The notes: generated by a model from the sequence alone, not told the origin. A DNA stretch of 60,736 nt from Allomesorhizobium camelthorni (GCF_011045125.1 NZ_JAAKZF010000037.1:1-60736), one strand, 5' to 3'. Positions 46,484-56,224 are shown, counted from the stretch's first letter. A program made the numbers and translations.

Positions 46484-48374
46484 CGGGCTTTCCCTTGCGC
46501 GGCTCGGATGGCCGGTCGCCGCGTGGCGGCCTGTCGCTGCCGCCCTTGGCATCATCGCCGCGGGGCTTGCGGAAGCCGGGTTTGCCGCCGCCCGGCTTGC
46601 CGTAGCTTGCCTTGCTCGCCTTGCGGGCCTCGTGCTCGGCCTTTTCGGCCGCCGCCCGGCCCTTGCCGATCGGCCGCGCGCCTGGCGCCATCCAGACATT
46701 GGCCTTGCGGCCGCCCGGCGGTTCGATCGGACGCGCCTCGCGCTCGCCAGACTTCTTGCCGCGCGGCTTGTCGCCGAATCCCGGTTTCGGTCCGCGCTCC
46801 GGCCGCTCGCCGCGATCCGGCCTCGCGGGACGGTCCGGCTTCGTCTGCAGCCGCCCGAGCATGTCCTCGCGATGGCGTTCATTGTCGCGCCTGCGGTTCT
46901 TGATCAGCCCGCCCTCGCCGATCCGCTCCGGCCGCCGCGGCGACGGCCTGCGATCTGGAGCCGCCTCGACCGGTTTGGCATATTCCCGCCGTACCGGCTT
47001 GTTCGAGAACGGTTTTACGATGTCGGCGTCGAAATTCGCGCCCGACTCCTCGACCAGGCGTTCGCCGAGCTGGTCGCGCAGCATGCGTCCGCTGATCTCC
47101 TGGACGTGGCCTTCCGGCAGCTCGCCGAGCTGGAACGGCCCATAGGAGATGCGGATCAGCCGCGTCACGTCGAGGCCGAGCGCGCCGAGAATGTTCTTCA
47201 CCTCGCGGTTCTTGCCCTCGCGCAAGCCTATGGTCAGCCACGCATTCGTTCCCTGCTCGCGGTCGAGCGCGGCTTCGATCGACCCGTAGAACACGCCGTC
47301 GACCGCCATGCCGTCCTTCAGGCCGGCAAGCTGCTTTTCGTCGACCTTGCCGTGCACCCGCGCGCGGTAGCGCCGTAGCCAGCCCGTCGCCGGCAGTTCC
47401 AGCACGCGCGACAGCCCGCCATCATTGGTCAGAAGCAGCAGACCCTCTGTGTTGATGTCGAGCCGGCCGATCGTCATCAGCCTCGGCAGATTGTCGGGCA
47501 GCAGGTCGAAAACGGTCTTGCGCCCTTCCGGGTCGCGATTGGTGGTCACCACGCCCGCCGGCTTGTGGAACAGGAAGAGCCGCGTGCGCTCGATCGGCGG
47601 GATGGCAGTTCCATCAAGCTCGATCGTGTCGTCCGGCATCACGTTGAAGGCCGGAGACGCCAGCACCTTGCCGTTGACCCTGACGCGGCCGGCGGCGATC
47701 AGTTCCTCGGCGTCGCGGCGCGAGGCGATGCCGACGCGAGCGAGCCGCTTGGCGATGCGCTCGCCCGGCGCTTCCTCGGCCGTTTCGCGGGGCCTTGCAA
47801 ACGGCTTGCGGTCGCCGCTTGGCTTGAAGCCTTCGGGCCTCGGACGTCTGTCGGCGGCGCCATCGCGCGCATTTTGCGCGCGGTCGAAGCGGCGGGCGGG
47901 CCGCTCGCCGCCGGCTTCCTCGCCGCGCTCGGCGCGCCTGACAAACGGCTTGCCTTCCGGCCTTGGCCGAAATGTTCTCTCGCCGCCTTCCGTCCGCTCG
48001 CCGCCTTCGCGCGCGCCGCGCTCGAACCGGCCGGGCCGGGCTTCCGCGCCGCCCTCGCGCTTCTGATACGGCTTGCCTTCCGGACGCGGGCCCTTGCGGA
48101 ACGGCGCGCCGCTGCGCTCCGGCCGCGCATCGCCAGCCGCGCGTGGGCGCTCGTCGCGCCTGAATTCGCGCTTCGGGCGCTCGTCGCCGGCCGCCTCGTC
48201 GCGACGCTTGGCGAACGGCTTCTTGGCCGCTCCGTCGCGCTTCTCGAACGGCTTGCCGCCTTCGAAACGCGGCTTGCCGGCAAAGCCGGGCTTGCCGCCC
48301 TTCTTCGGGCCGCCGCGGGGGCCGGCCGGTTTCGGGCCGCTCTTGCGGGTAAATTTCTTGTCGTCGTCGGCCAT
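46464..48374 (-). CDS. rluB: 23S rRNA pseudouridine synthase with long charged extensions
   Basis: 636 aa from ATG 48374. The core (about 203-440) has an S4 RNA-binding domain (RIAKRLARVGIASRRDAEEL) and the RsuA/RluB catalytic domain with the key aspartate near residue 306 in GRLDINTEGLLLLTNDGG. Residues about 1-200 and 460-636 are low-complexity, rich in Lys, Arg, Gly, Pro and Glu, with repeated GKPF and RPEGKPF units; E. coli RluB is only about 290 aa. Such tails are seen in many alphaproteobacterial RluB-like proteins and are probably disordered and RNA-binding. Overlaps rsmD. Confidence 0.92.
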   Translation of the reverse strand: MADDDKKFTRKSGPKPAGPRGGPKKGGKPGFAGKPRFEGGKPFEKRDGAAKKPFAKRRDEAAGDERPKREFRRDERPRAAGDARPERSGAPFRKGPRPEGKPYQKREGGAEARPGRFERGAREGGERTEGGERTFRPRPEGKPFVRRAERGEEAGGERPARRFDRAQNARDGAADRRPRPEGFKPSGDRKPFARPRETAEEAPGERIAKRLARVGIASRRDAEELIAAGRVRVNGKVLASPAFNVMPDDTIELDGTAIPPIERTRLFLFHKPAGVVTTNRDPEGRKTVFDLLPDNLPRLMTIGRLDINTEGLLLLTNDGGLSRVLELPATGWLRRYRARVHGKVDEKQLAGLKDGMAVDGVFYGSIEAALDREQGTNAWLTIGLREGKNREVKNILGALGLDVTRLIRISYGPFQLGELPEGHVQEISGRMLRDQLGERLVEESGANFDADIVKPFSNKPVRREYAKPVEAAPDRRPSPRRPERIGEGGLIKNRRRDNERHREDMLGRLQTKPDRPARPDRGERPERGPKPGFGDKPRGKKSGEREARPIEPPGGRKANVWMAPGARPIGKGRAAAEKAEHEARKASKASYGKPGGGKPGFRKPRGDDAKGGSDRPPRGDRPSEPRKGKPDADRRR

Positions 48375-48450
48375 GTGGCGTTTGCCTTTCCGGGGCGGTA
48401 GATAACAGGAACGTCGTGGGGTTGCGAGGAGAATTCGGGATGGGCCAAGC

Positions 48451-48903
48451 GTGAAGCGTCCGGATTTCATGAGCCTGGCGCTGGCTGAAGCAGAGGCCGC
48501 GGCCGCGCGCGGCGAAGTGCCGGTCGGCGCGGTCATCGCCGGCAACGGCGAAGTCGTCGCCAGCGCCGGAAACCGCACCCGCGAACTCAGCGACCCGACC
48601 GCTCACGCCGAAATGCTGGTCATCCGCGAGGCTTCGAAAAAGCTCTCGGGCGAACGCCTCGGCGGCATGGACCTCTACGTGACGCTCGAGCCCTGCGCCA
48701 TGTGCGCCGGCGCAATCTCGTTCGCCCGCATCAGGCGGCTCTATTTCGGCGCAGCCGACGAAAAAGGCGGCGCGGTGGTCAGCGGCGTGCGCTTTTTTTC
48801 TTCGCCCACCTGCCATCACGCGCCCGAAATCTATCCGGGCATTGCCGAGCGGGAAGCCTCGGCGATCCTACGCGATTTCTTCAGATTGCGGCGCGACGGC
48901 TAG
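48451..48903 (+). CDS. tadA: tRNA-specific adenosine deaminase
   Basis: 150 aa, GTG at 48451 (the in-frame ATG at 48469 is an alternative). Deaminates A34 of tRNA-Arg(ACG) to inosine. Zinc site: HAE (52-54) and PCAMC (81-85), with the proton-shuttling glutamate E54; TLEPCAMCAGAISFARI and the final HAPEIYPGI segment are typical. It diverges from rluB with a 76-base gap and converges with the lipoprotein gene. Confidence 0.94.
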   Translation: MKRPDFMSLALAEAEAAAARGEVPVGAVIAGNGEVVASAGNRTRELSDPTAHAEMLVIREASKKLSGERLGGMDLYVTLEPCAMCAGAISFARIRRLYFGAADEKGGAVVSGVRFFSSPTCHHAPEIYPGIAEREASAILRDFFRLRRDG

Positions 48904-48923
48904 TTCAGCGCGCCAGGCAGCAA

Positions 48924-49595
48924 CTAGACCCCAGGGATCAGGTCGCGCCAGGACCAGTCGCCGCTCTTGCGAGCCGCGGCCTTGAGCCGGCGTTCCTTCT
49001 TGACCTCGTCCTCGCCGATATCGTCCACCGGCGCGGTAGCGGAAGGCTCGCGATAGACCAGCGGCGGTTCGCTCAGATATTTGCGCGACGTCTCGCTGCC
49101 CTGGCGCGTTTCGGCCAGCCGCTTGTTGAACGCCTCGCGCTGCTGCTCCTTGTTAACGGCCGACAATATGCCTGAATCCTCGGCCTTTGCCGAGCGGCCG
49201 GGCGGGGTCGACGATGCAGGCCCATCCGCCACGTCGTTGACGATCTCGGGCCTGAAGCCCGGCTTGTCGCGGTTCTCGGTCGCGTGGGCGATAATCCTCG
49301 CCCGCTTCTGCTCCGGCGATTCCGGCCAGTTCGGATTCTCGGCGGTGGCGGATTGCTGCGGGGCCGGCAGATTGGCGACAGCGTCGGGAGACGGCTTCAC
49401 CAGTTCAGGACGCGGCTTGTATTGGATCTTCGGGCGCTCCTTGGGGCCGATCGAAAGAATACCGGTCACGTCGCCGACAAGCTGCTCGTTGGCGGTCTTG
49501 TCTGTACCGTAGGTCGGAGAGCTCATGCATCCCGAAAGCGCGAGCCCCGAGACGACGAGCGGCGCAAGCAGCGTCAGCCGATTTCTCTCGATCAT
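48924..49595 (-). CDS. Proline-rich putative lipoprotein
   Basis: 223 aa from ATG 49595 (GTG 49610 is an alternative). The signal peptide ends in a lipobox, LALSGC, so it is probably lipidated and held in the outer or inner membrane. After the cysteine the mature chain is mostly polar and disordered-looking, with IQYKPRPELVKPSPDAVANL, EQKRARIIAHATENRDKPGF and, at the end, RKSGDWSWRDLIPGV. No enzymatic domain seen. Homologues seem common in Rhizobiales but unnamed. Confidence 0.8.
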   Translation of the reverse strand: MIERNRLTLLAPLVVSGLALSGCMSSPTYGTDKTANEQLVGDVTGILSIGPKERPKIQYKPRPELVKPSPDAVANLPAPQQSATAENPNWPESPEQKRARIIAHATENRDKPGFRPEIVNDVADGPASSTPPGRSAKAEDSGILSAVNKEQQREAFNKRLAETRQGSETSRKYLSEPPLVYREPSATAPVDDIGEDEVKKERRLKAAARKSGDWSWRDLIPGV

Positions 49596-49737
49596 GCCAG
49601 AAAACTTCACTGAACCCCCGCCTCGCGATTGTTGGCGACCCAAAAGCCGAGCCCTGCCGGCTTTGTCCATCCGACGAAAATCCGGCGACAATTTGTCGGC
49701 CTGAGTTTCGCGCTTGTACCTCAACCGTTTGTTAACG

Positions 49738-49779
49738 GCAACGCACGGGCGGCAATGCGCCGCCCGCCGTTGCGTTTTT
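49738..49779. terminator. Stem-loop after ileS
   Basis: GCAACGCACGGGCGG (49738-49752) pairs with CCGCCCGCCGTTGC (49760-49773); TTTTT follows on the plus strand. An outer TTAACGG/CCGTTAA pair overlaps the ileS stop. On the minus strand, where ileS would end, the hairpin lacks a T run, so its use as an ileS terminator is uncertain. Confidence 0.5.
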
Positions 49780-49785
49780 GCACCG

Positions 49786-52700
49786 TTAAAGGCAGCCCAG
49801 CGCCTGCAATTCCCTGAGCACGGCCGCGTCGCGCGCCGATACGTCGGGAAATTCCGGGTCGCTGCCGACATCGTCGGTATAGCGCCAGGAGCGCGCGCAC
49901 TTGGTGCCCGTCGCCCTCTCAAAGTCGGCCCAAATTGACCCCTCGCCGGCCCCAGTCATATCAATGGTAGCACTTCGGAGGTCATCATTGCGCGCCGGCG
50001 CGTTTTTCACCCCATACTCAATGGTTGCCCCAGAAGTAATGAATATCTCCGCCGGATCGAGTCCATCGAAAAGTCCATTGTAACGGGATTGAAGATACAC
50101 ATGCGGTGAAGCTTCGAGCGAGCTACCGATCAGCTTACGCTCACGTGATCTTTCGAGGACCGCCGTCACATGAGAGCGCACCTGCTTGATCTTGCGCCAC
50201 TTTTCAGCCAGCGCCTCGTTCTTCCATTCGGCCGGCGTCTGGCGGAACTGTTCGAGATGCACCGATTCCGCACCCGGATAGCGCTCCAGCCATGCCTCTT
50301 CCATGGTGAAGGGTAGCATTGGAGCGAGCCATGTCGTCAGCCGCTCGAACAGATGGCGCACCACCTGCACCGCTGATTTGCGCTTCAGGCTCGACGGGGC
50401 ATCGCAGTACAGCGCGTCCTTGCGGATGTCGAAATAGAAGGCCGACAGCTCGACCACCATGAAATCGATCAGCGCCCGCGTGATGCGCTTGAACTCGAAC
50501 GCGTCGTAGCCGGCGCGCACGATCTCATCGATTTCCGCCAGCCGGTGCAGCATCAATTGTTCCAGTTCCGGCATCTCTTTCACTGGCATGACATCGCCCT
50601 CGTCATGGGCGAGCGTTCCCAGCATCCAGCGGATGGTGTTGCGGAGCTTGCGGTAGGCGTCGATGTTGGTCTGCAGCACGTTCTTGCCGAGCCGCTGATC
50701 TTCCCAATAATCGGTCGTCATCACCCACAGGCGCAGAATGTCGGCGCCCGACTGCTTCATCACATCCTGCGGCACCACCGTATTGCCGAGCGACTTCGAC
50801 ATCTTGCGTCCGTCCTCGTCCATGGTGAAGCCATGGGTAACGACGGTGTCGTAGGGCGCGCGGCCGCGCGTGCCGCAGCTTTCGAGCAGCGACGAGTGGA
50901 ACCAGCCGCGATGCTGGTCGGAGCCTTCGAGATAGACGTCGGCCGGCCATTTCAGGTCGGGCCGATCCTCGAGGGTAAATGTGTGCGACGAGCCCGAATC
51001 GAACCAGACGTCGAGGATGTCCTTGACCATCGTCCAGGGCTCGTTGGCGCGGCTGCCAAGAAAGCGCTCTCGCGCGCCTTCCGCGAACCAGGCGTCGGCG
51101 CCCTCCTTCTCGAACGCCTCGACGATGCGGGCGTTGATCGCCTCGTCCTTCAGCACATTGCCGTCGGCATCGGCGAAGATCGCGATCGGCACGCCCCAGG
51201 CGCGCTGGCGCGAAAGCACCCAGTCCGGCCGCTCCTCAATCATGGCGCGCAGCCGCGTCTGCCCCGCGGCCGGCACGAAGCGCGTGGAGTCTATGGCTGC
51301 AAGGGCGCGGGAGCGGAGCGTGTCGGCAGCGCCGGAATCCCCCTCCCCCTTGAGGGGAGGGGTTAGGGGTGGGGGTACTGAAGCGCTGTGTACGTCGCCT
51401 TTACTACCCCCACCCGCTGCGCCTTCGCTTCGCTCGGCGTCGCGACCTCCCCTCAAGGGGGAGGTAGGGGCCGCATCCATCCCAAACCCGCCCAGCTCCT
51501 TGTCCATATGCACGAACCACTGCGGCGTATTGCGGAAGATGATCGGCTTCTTCGACCGCCACGAATGCGGATACTGGTGCTTCAGCCGTCCCCGCGCGAA
51601 CAGCGCGTTGCGCTTGATCAATTCGTCGATCACCGCCTTGTTGGCGTCGCCCTTCTTGCCATTGTCGTCAATGACACGGGCGGCCCCGCCCTCGCGGTCC
51701 GGGCCGAAGCCAGGCGCGTCTTTCGTGTAGTAGCCGGCGTCGTCAACCGGGAACGGCAGCCGCGTGTCGATGCCGCGCTTTTCCAGCTCAGCGATGGCGT
51801 CCATCCAGGCGTCAAAATCTTCGCGGCCATGGCTCGGCGAGGTGTGCACGAAGCCGGTACCGGCATCGTCGGTGACATGGTCACCGGCGAGCATGGGAAC
51901 GGGGAACTCATAGCCGCCGCCAAGGCCTTCAAAGGGATGGGAAAGCGTAAGATTTCCAAGCTCATCGGCCGAAACGCTGCGAAGGCGATTCAACTTGACC
52001 TTGGCCTTTGCTTCGGACTCTTCGGCCAGCGCATCGGCAAAGATCAGCTTCTCACCCGGCTGCGGGCCAAAGTCGTTCTCCGCTGCCGTGACTTCATAGA
52101 GCCCGTAGCTTACGCGCGGCGAAAAATTGACGGCGCGGTTGCCGGGGATTGTCCAGGGCGTCGTCGTCCAGATGACGACGAACGCGCCGTCGAGATCAGG
52201 TGCCACGTAGCGATCGGGCGTTGGAACACTCGTGATTGGACCAGTACGTTCTACCTTGTAGAATTCCATAGGCGGGCGAGCCACTGGAAACTTCACCCAA
52301 ATCGTGTCGCTCTCGTAATCCTGGTACTCGACCTCGGCCTCGGCCAGCGCGGTCCTCTCCACCACACTCCACATCACCGGCTTGGACCCACGATAGAGCT
52401 GCCCGCTCATGGCGAATTTCAACAGCTCGCCGGCGATGCGCGCCTCGGCATGGTAGGCCATGGTCAGATACGGATTATCGAAATCGCCGACGACGCCGAG
52501 CCGCTGGAATTCCTCGCTCTGGACCTTGATCCACTTTTCCGCATAGGCGCGGCATTCCTTGCGGAACTCGATCATCGCCGCCGGCTCGGAAAGGTCAGGC
52601 TTCGCCTTGCCCTTGGAGCGATAGTTCTCCTCCTCGATCTTCCATTCGATCGGCAGGCCGTGGCAATCCCAGCCCGGCACGTAGTTGGAATCGTAGCCAC

Positions 52701-52974
52701 GCATCTGGAACGAGCGGGTGATCACATCCTTCAGGATCTTGTTCAGCGCGTGGCCGATATGGATGTTGCCGTTGGCGTAGGGCGGGCCGTCATGCAGAAC
52801 ATATTTCTCGCGGCCGGCCGCATCTTCGCGCAGACGCTTGTACATGCCCATATCCTGCCAGCGCTTGACCAGCAGCGGCTCCTTTTCGGGCAGGCCGGCG
52901 CGCATCGGAAACTCCGTCTGCGGCAGATAGAGCGTTTTCGAGTAATCGATCTTTTCGGACGTATCGGTCATCAT
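49786..52974 (-). CDS. ileS: Isoleucyl-tRNA synthetase with an in-frame repeat-derived insertion
   Basis: 1062 aa class I synthetase that charges tRNA-Ile and edits valine. Motifs: [12 protein letters not shown] near residue 64-75 (HIGH), [17 protein letters not shown] at 724-728, and an anticodon-binding C-terminus in which the usual zinc cysteines are mostly replaced ([11 protein letters not shown]), as in other Rhizobiales. About 54 residues at 497-550, between DKELGG and [12 protein letters not shown], are not part of the normal protein and come from a palindromic repeat. They sit where related synthetases join directly and carry [16 protein letters not shown] and [12 protein letters not shown]. 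The reading frame is kept and the rest appears intact, so it is presumably functional. Confidence 0.94.
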   Translation of the reverse strand: MMTDTSEKIDYSKTLYLPQTEFPMRAGLPEKEPLLVKRWQDMGMYKRLREDAAGREKYVLHDGPPYANGNIHIGHALNKILKDVITRSFQMRGYDSNYVPGWDCHGLPIEWKIEEENYRSKGKAKPDLSEPAAMIEFRKECRAYAEKWIKVQSEEFQRLGVVGDFDNPYLTMAYHAEARIAGELLKFAMSGQLYRGSKPVMWSVVERTALAEAEVEYQDYESDTIWVKFPVARPPMEFYKVERTGPITSVPTPDRYVAPDLDGAFVVIWTTTPWTIPGNRAVNFSPRVSYGLYEVTAAENDFGPQPGEKLIFADALAEESEAKAKVKLNRLRSVSADELGNLTLSHPFEGLGGGYEFPVPMLAGDHVTDDAGTGFVHTSPSHGREDFDAWMDAIAELEKRGIDTRLPFPVDDAGYYTKDAPGFGPDREGGAARVIDDNGKKGDANKAVIDELIKRNALFARGRLKHQYPHSWRSKKPIIFRNTPQWFVHMDKELGGFGMDAAPTSPLRGGRDAERSEGAAGGGSKGDVHSASVPPPLTPPLKGEGDSGAADTLRSRALAAIDSTRFVPAAGQTRLRAMIEERPDWVLSRQRAWGVPIAIFADADGNVLKDEAINARIVEAFEKEGADAWFAEGARERFLGSRANEPWTMVKDILDVWFDSGSSHTFTLEDRPDLKWPADVYLEGSDQHRGWFHSSLLESCGTRGRAPYDTVVTHGFTMDEDGRKMSKSLGNTVVPQDVMKQSGADILRLWVMTTDYWEDQRLGKNVLQTNIDAYRKLRNTIRWMLGTLAHDEGDVMPVKEMPELEQLMLHRLAEIDEIVRAGYDAFEFKRITRALIDFMVVELSAFYFDIRKDALYCDAPSSLKRKSAVQVVRHLFERLTTWLAPMLPFTMEEAWLERYPGAESVHLEQFRQTPAEWKNEALAEKWRKIKQVRSHVTAVLERSRERKLIGSSLEASPHVYLQSRYNGLFDGLDPAEIFITSGATIEYGVKNAPARNDDLRSATIDMTGAGEGSIWADFERATGTKCARSWRYTDDVGSDPEFPDVSARDAAVLRELQALGCL
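51325..51486. repeat. Palindromic repeat element inserted in ileS
   Basis: The block is exactly 162 bases (54 codons). Its arms, TCCCCCTCCCCCTTGAGGGG at 51339-51358 and CCTCCCCTCAAGGGGGAGGT at 51447-51466, are inverted copies with the shared core CCCCTTGAGGGG, flanking GTGGGGGTA/TACCCCCAC. A similar core forms the repeat at 17323-17478. On the minus strand all sense codons, so it is translated in frame. Confidence 0.85.
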
Positions 52975-53267
52975 CTAGCCATGAGTTTGCCCGGCCGCTG
53001 AGGCCTTGGGCGTTCAACTATCACGATCTGGGAAAAGCGCGAGGGTGCGCCACCAAAAAACTCCCGGAGCCTCCGGCAGCCGAGCGAAGCTCAGGCTGCC
53101 CGGAAGACCGGGCCGGTAATTCGTATGGCGGCAGCTATGGAGCGCGCGAAAAATGTCATGGCGGCGCTTTTAGCGGAGACGCGGCTGGGAATAAAGGGCT
53201 TCCGCGCCCTTTTGCGTTCTGTGCCATTTGCGCCTATATTGATGGGCAATTGGCAAGGAGCACTTCA

Positions 53268-53717
53268 ATGGCCAAGGCAAGTCAGGTTCGAAAGCCCAAG
53301 GGTGAATCTCCCACTTCCGGAGCATGGGAGCAGATCAGCACGCCGCATGGCGGGTTCCGGGAAGGCGAGGTCGCCCCGGGAAGATTTCAGCTTCCCCCCA
53401 ACAGCATCGACAATTTGAAAGCGCTCGGTTTCACCAACGACGAAATCTACAGGATCGTTGCGCCGCGTCGGACGCTGGCGCGCCGGAAAGAACTCAATCA
53501 GCGTCTGACCACGTCTGAATCCGATCGCGTGCTGCGGCTTGAAAGAATTTCAGCGATGGCTGATCGTGTTTTTGCCGATCATGAAAAAGCCCAGCGTTGG
53601 TTGCGCAAGCGAAGCAGAGTACTCAACGAGGCCCCCATTGAGCTCCTACAATCCGAGACCGGAGCTACTCTCGTTGAAGAAGAGCTCCATCGTATCGACT
53701 ACGGAATGTTCTCCTAG
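53268..53717 (+). CDS. Xre/MbcA/ParS-type antitoxin of a RES toxin
   Basis: 149 aa from ATG 53268, with AAGGAG eight bases upstream. The C-terminal half is the Xre/ParS toxin-binding domain: LKALGFTNDEIYRIVAPRRT, RRKELNQRLTTSESDRVLRL, and DHEKAQRWLRKRSRVLNEAP then PIELLQSETGATLVEEEL. These proteins neutralise RES-domain toxins and, through an N-terminal DNA-binding part, repress their own operon. GC is lower than in the flanking housekeeping genes, so it was probably acquired. The toxin gene begins directly after its stop. Confidence 0.92.
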   Translation: MAKASQVRKPKGESPTSGAWEQISTPHGGFREGEVAPGRFQLPPNSIDNLKALGFTNDEIYRIVAPRRTLARRKELNQRLTTSESDRVLRLERISAMADRVFADHEKAQRWLRKRSRVLNEAPIELLQSETGATLVEEELHRIDYGMFS

Positions 53718-54152
53718 ATGCGCCTATGGCGGATTTCCAGCTTCGCTGATCTATCGGGCCGAGGTGGTATAGTCAGTGCTGGCCGTTGGAACGTTAAAGA
53801 CACGCCTGTCGTCTATTGTGCAGATCATCCCGCCACAGCGCTGCTGGAGATTCTCGTACACATTGATGCCGACGATCTGCCGCCGACTTACCAGCTTTTG
53901 GAAATCCAAGCGCCTGACACCGTGAGCATCAGCGTCCCTGACTTGCCATCGAACTGGCGGGACAATCTGGCCGCTACCAGACAGATCGGCACGAATTTCA
54001 TCTCTGCCGGCAAGCAGGCGGTGATGGAAATTCCATGCGTCATAGTTCCGTTCACAAAGAACTATCTGCTCAATCCAGCATTGCTGGGCCGAGATGGGAT
54101 CGGCATTGTCGGCACGACTGCCCATCCGATAGATGCACGGCTTCTTCGGTAG
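53718..54152 (+). CDS. RES-domain toxin
   Basis: 144 aa. RES proteins break down NAD+ in the cell unless held by the antitoxin. The conserved Arg, Glu and Ser are in RLWRISSFADLSGRGG (Arg), ATALLEILVHID (Glu) and the later VISAGKQ-type segment (here NFISAGKQAVMEIPCVIVP, Ser), and the GRWN-V-Y-A-x-x-PATALLE core is intact. ATG 53718 directly follows the antitoxin stop at 53715-53717, so the two are translated in order. Lies between ileS and ribF, where housekeeping genes are otherwise expected, and is less GC-rich than they are. Confidence 0.93.
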   Translation: MRLWRISSFADLSGRGGIVSAGRWNVKDTPVVYCADHPATALLEILVHIDADDLPPTYQLLEIQAPDTVSISVPDLPSNWRDNLAATRQIGTNFISAGKQAVMEIPCVIVPFTKNYLLNPALLGRDGIGIVGTTAHPIDARLLR

Positions 54153-54167
54153 CGGATCGCAACCTGC

Positions 54168-55148
54168 TCACCCAAACGCCACCTTGGCGTCCAGGTCGCT
54201 GAGCGGCCTGACGCTGGCCAGCAGCGCCCTCGCCTCTTCCTCGTCGCGCTTCATCTGCGCTACCAGCGCACCCAGCCCGTCGAATTTTACTTCGCCGCGC
54301 AGATAACCGAACAGCGACACCTGGCAGGTCTCGCCGTAAAAATCGCCGGAATGGTCGAACACGAACGTCTCGAGCAGCGGCGCGCCGTCCTCGTCAACCG
54401 TCGGGCGGCGACCAAAGCTGGCGACGCCGTCATGCAGAGAGCCGTCGGCGCGGCGCAGCCGCACCGCATAGATGCCGTGCTTCAGTTCGGCCTCCGCTGG
54501 CAGGACCATGTTGGCGGTCGGGAAGCCTAGCGTGCGGCCGAGTTGTTTCCCCTGGGTCACTTCGGCTTCGACGGTAAAGCGGTAGCCGAGCAGGCCCGCC
54601 GCTTGCGCCACGTCGCCCTCGGCAAGCAGCTCGCGTATGCGGCTGGACGAAACAATCTCGGCGCCTTCGTCGCGAAACGCGTCGACCAGCGTCACCCCGA
54701 AACCGTGGCGCTCGCCCGCCGCCATCAGATAGGCCGGACCGCCCTGCCGGTTCTTGCCGAAATGGAAGTCGAACCCGGTCACAGAGTGGCTGATGCCGAG
54801 GTTTTCCTCGAGCACTTTCGTCACGAACGTCTCGGCGTCCTGACTGGCGAAATCGCGCGTGAACGCCTGCTCCACGACAGCGTCGAAGCCCAGATCCGCC
54901 AGTAGCCGCGCCTTCATCGGCGGCGGCGTCAGGATGAACAGCGGCACGTCGGGTCGGAACACTTTTCGCGGGTGCGGCTCGAAGGTCAGCACCAGAGCCG
55001 GCGCGCCACGACGGCGCGCTTCGTCGAGCGCGCGCTGCAGCACGGCCTGATGGCCGCGATGCACGCCGTCGAAATTGCCGATCGCCACCACGCCGCCGCG
55101 CAGGGAAGCTGGCAGCCTTTCATCGCCGGGAATGCGCCTGAAGCTCAT
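54168..55148 (-). CDS. ribF: Bifunctional riboflavin kinase/FMN adenylyltransferase
   Basis: 326 aa. Converts riboflavin to FMN and FMN to FAD. The N-terminal FMN adenylyltransferase half shows GNFDGVHRGHQAVL (about 27-40, with the HxGH-like site) and the C-terminal riboflavin kinase half shows GRTLGFPTANMVLP and KHGIYAVRLRRADG. Full length for the family. Ends 16 bases after the toxin gene on the other strand. In line behind the HAD hydrolase gene (ten bases), with which it probably forms an operon. Confidence 0.95.
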   Translation of the reverse strand: MSFRRIPGDERLPASLRGGVVAIGNFDGVHRGHQAVLQRALDEARRRGAPALVLTFEPHPRKVFRPDVPLFILTPPPMKARLLADLGFDAVVEQAFTRDFASQDAETFVTKVLEENLGISHSVTGFDFHFGKNRQGGPAYLMAAGERHGFGVTLVDAFRDEGAEIVSSSRIRELLAEGDVAQAAGLLGYRFTVEAEVTQGKQLGRTLGFPTANMVLPAEAELKHGIYAVRLRRADGSLHDGVASFGRRPTVDEDGAPLLETFVFDHSGDFYGETCQVSLFGYLRGEVKFDGLGALVAQMKRDEEEARALLASVRPLSDLDAKVAFG

Positions 55149-55157
55149 CGCAGACGC

Positions 55158-56018
55158 CTAACGCAGCCGCGGAATGACGGCGACAGGCGTCGCGCCATGC
55201 TTTTCAAGGAAGACCGCAAGGCGCTCCTGGTCGGGCGCAAGCGGATGACCATAGTCGCTGGCGTGGATGCCGCCCGAAACGTAGAGCGCGCCGATGCCCT
55301 GGTCGGCCGCGCCCTTGATGTCGGTCAGCATGCCGTCTCCGATCGCCAGCACCTCGGAGCGCGCGATCTCGCGGCCGAGCACCTCGCCCGCCGCCTTCAG
55401 CGCCGCCTCGTAGATCGGCCGGTGCGGCTTGCCCGAAACCAGCGTGCGGCCGCCGAGCTGCGCATAGTCGCGCGCCAGCGCGCCGGCGCACCAGATCAGA
55501 CGCTCGCCGCGCTCCACCACAATATCGGGATTGGCGCAGATGAAGGGCAGGTCGCGCGACCGGAAGCGCTGCAGCATTTCCGAATACTCCTCCGGCGTCT
55601 CCGTCTCGTCGTCGAAGAGGCCGGTGCAGACCACGGCCTGCGCCTCGAATTCCTCGACCAGCTCGACGTCGATGCCGTCATAGATAGCGAGTTCCCGCTC
55701 CGGCCCGAGATGGAACAGCTTTCGCGGCGCCTCGCGGATCAGGTCGCGCGTCACATCCCCGGAGGTGACCACGCGGTCCCAGGCGTCGTCCGGCACGCCG
55801 AGCGTTCTGAGCTGCGCCTCCACCCCTTCATGCGGGCGCGGCGAATTGGTGATCAGCACCACCGCGACGCCCTTGTCGCGCGCCCGCTTCAGTGCCGCGC
55901 TTGCGTCGGGAAACGCATCGACGCCATTGTGGACGACGCCCCAGACATCGCAGAGCAGCGCGGCATATCTGCCGGCTACTGCATCCAGCGATGCGATGTT
56001 TTCGGGCGAAGCCGCCAT
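55158..56018 (-). CDS. HAD-superfamily hydrolase, TIGR01459 family
   Basis: 286 aa from ATG 56018, chosen for the GAGGAAA just upstream (the frame is open to 56060). It has the HAD IIA form: motif I is LLCDVWGVVHNG (the first Asp is the nucleophile, but the second acid is tryptophan-flanked, DVW), then LITNSPRPHEGV and the C-terminal GDGMLTDIKGAADQGI. Family members of this group are phosphatases or phosphatase-like proteins of unknown substrate. Co-directional with and ten bases upstream of ribF, as in other Rhizobiales, so a link to riboflavin metabolism is possible. Confidence 0.92.
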   Translation of the reverse strand: MAASPENIASLDAVAGRYAALLCDVWGVVHNGVDAFPDASAALKRARDKGVAVVLITNSPRPHEGVEAQLRTLGVPDDAWDRVVTSGDVTRDLIREAPRKLFHLGPERELAIYDGIDVELVEEFEAQAVVCTGLFDDETETPEEYSEMLQRFRSRDLPFICANPDIVVERGERLIWCAGALARDYAQLGGRTLVSGKPHRPIYEAALKAAGEVLGREIARSEVLAIGDGMLTDIKGAADQGIGALYVSGGIHASDYGHPLAPDQERLAVFLEKHGATPVAVIPRLR

Positions 56019-56224
56019 GATTTTCCTCGTCCGTTCGCTCATCGATTGCCGGCCGGACACCCGGCCGGGCCGATGCGCAATTAACCGAACCTCTTCACCC
56101 TGTCACGAGCTTTCGGCTGACAGCTGCCGCGCGCCATGCGAAATTAGGCGCGCATCGGGCTCGCCCGACGCCAGGGGTTTTGAGATGAAGCGCCAGGGCG
56201 CGCTTGCGGGGAAAGTTCCAGAGT

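Noticed and set aside
51388-53001. 537-codon open frame on the plus strand opposite ileS
   Set aside because: Shadow of ileS, which has HIGH and KMSKS motifs in the right order on the minus strand.
53125-53418. 97-codon plus-strand frame before the antitoxin
   Set aside because: Overlaps the antitoxin in another frame, has no ribosome binding site and no family; the antitoxin frame carries a clear toxin-binding domain.
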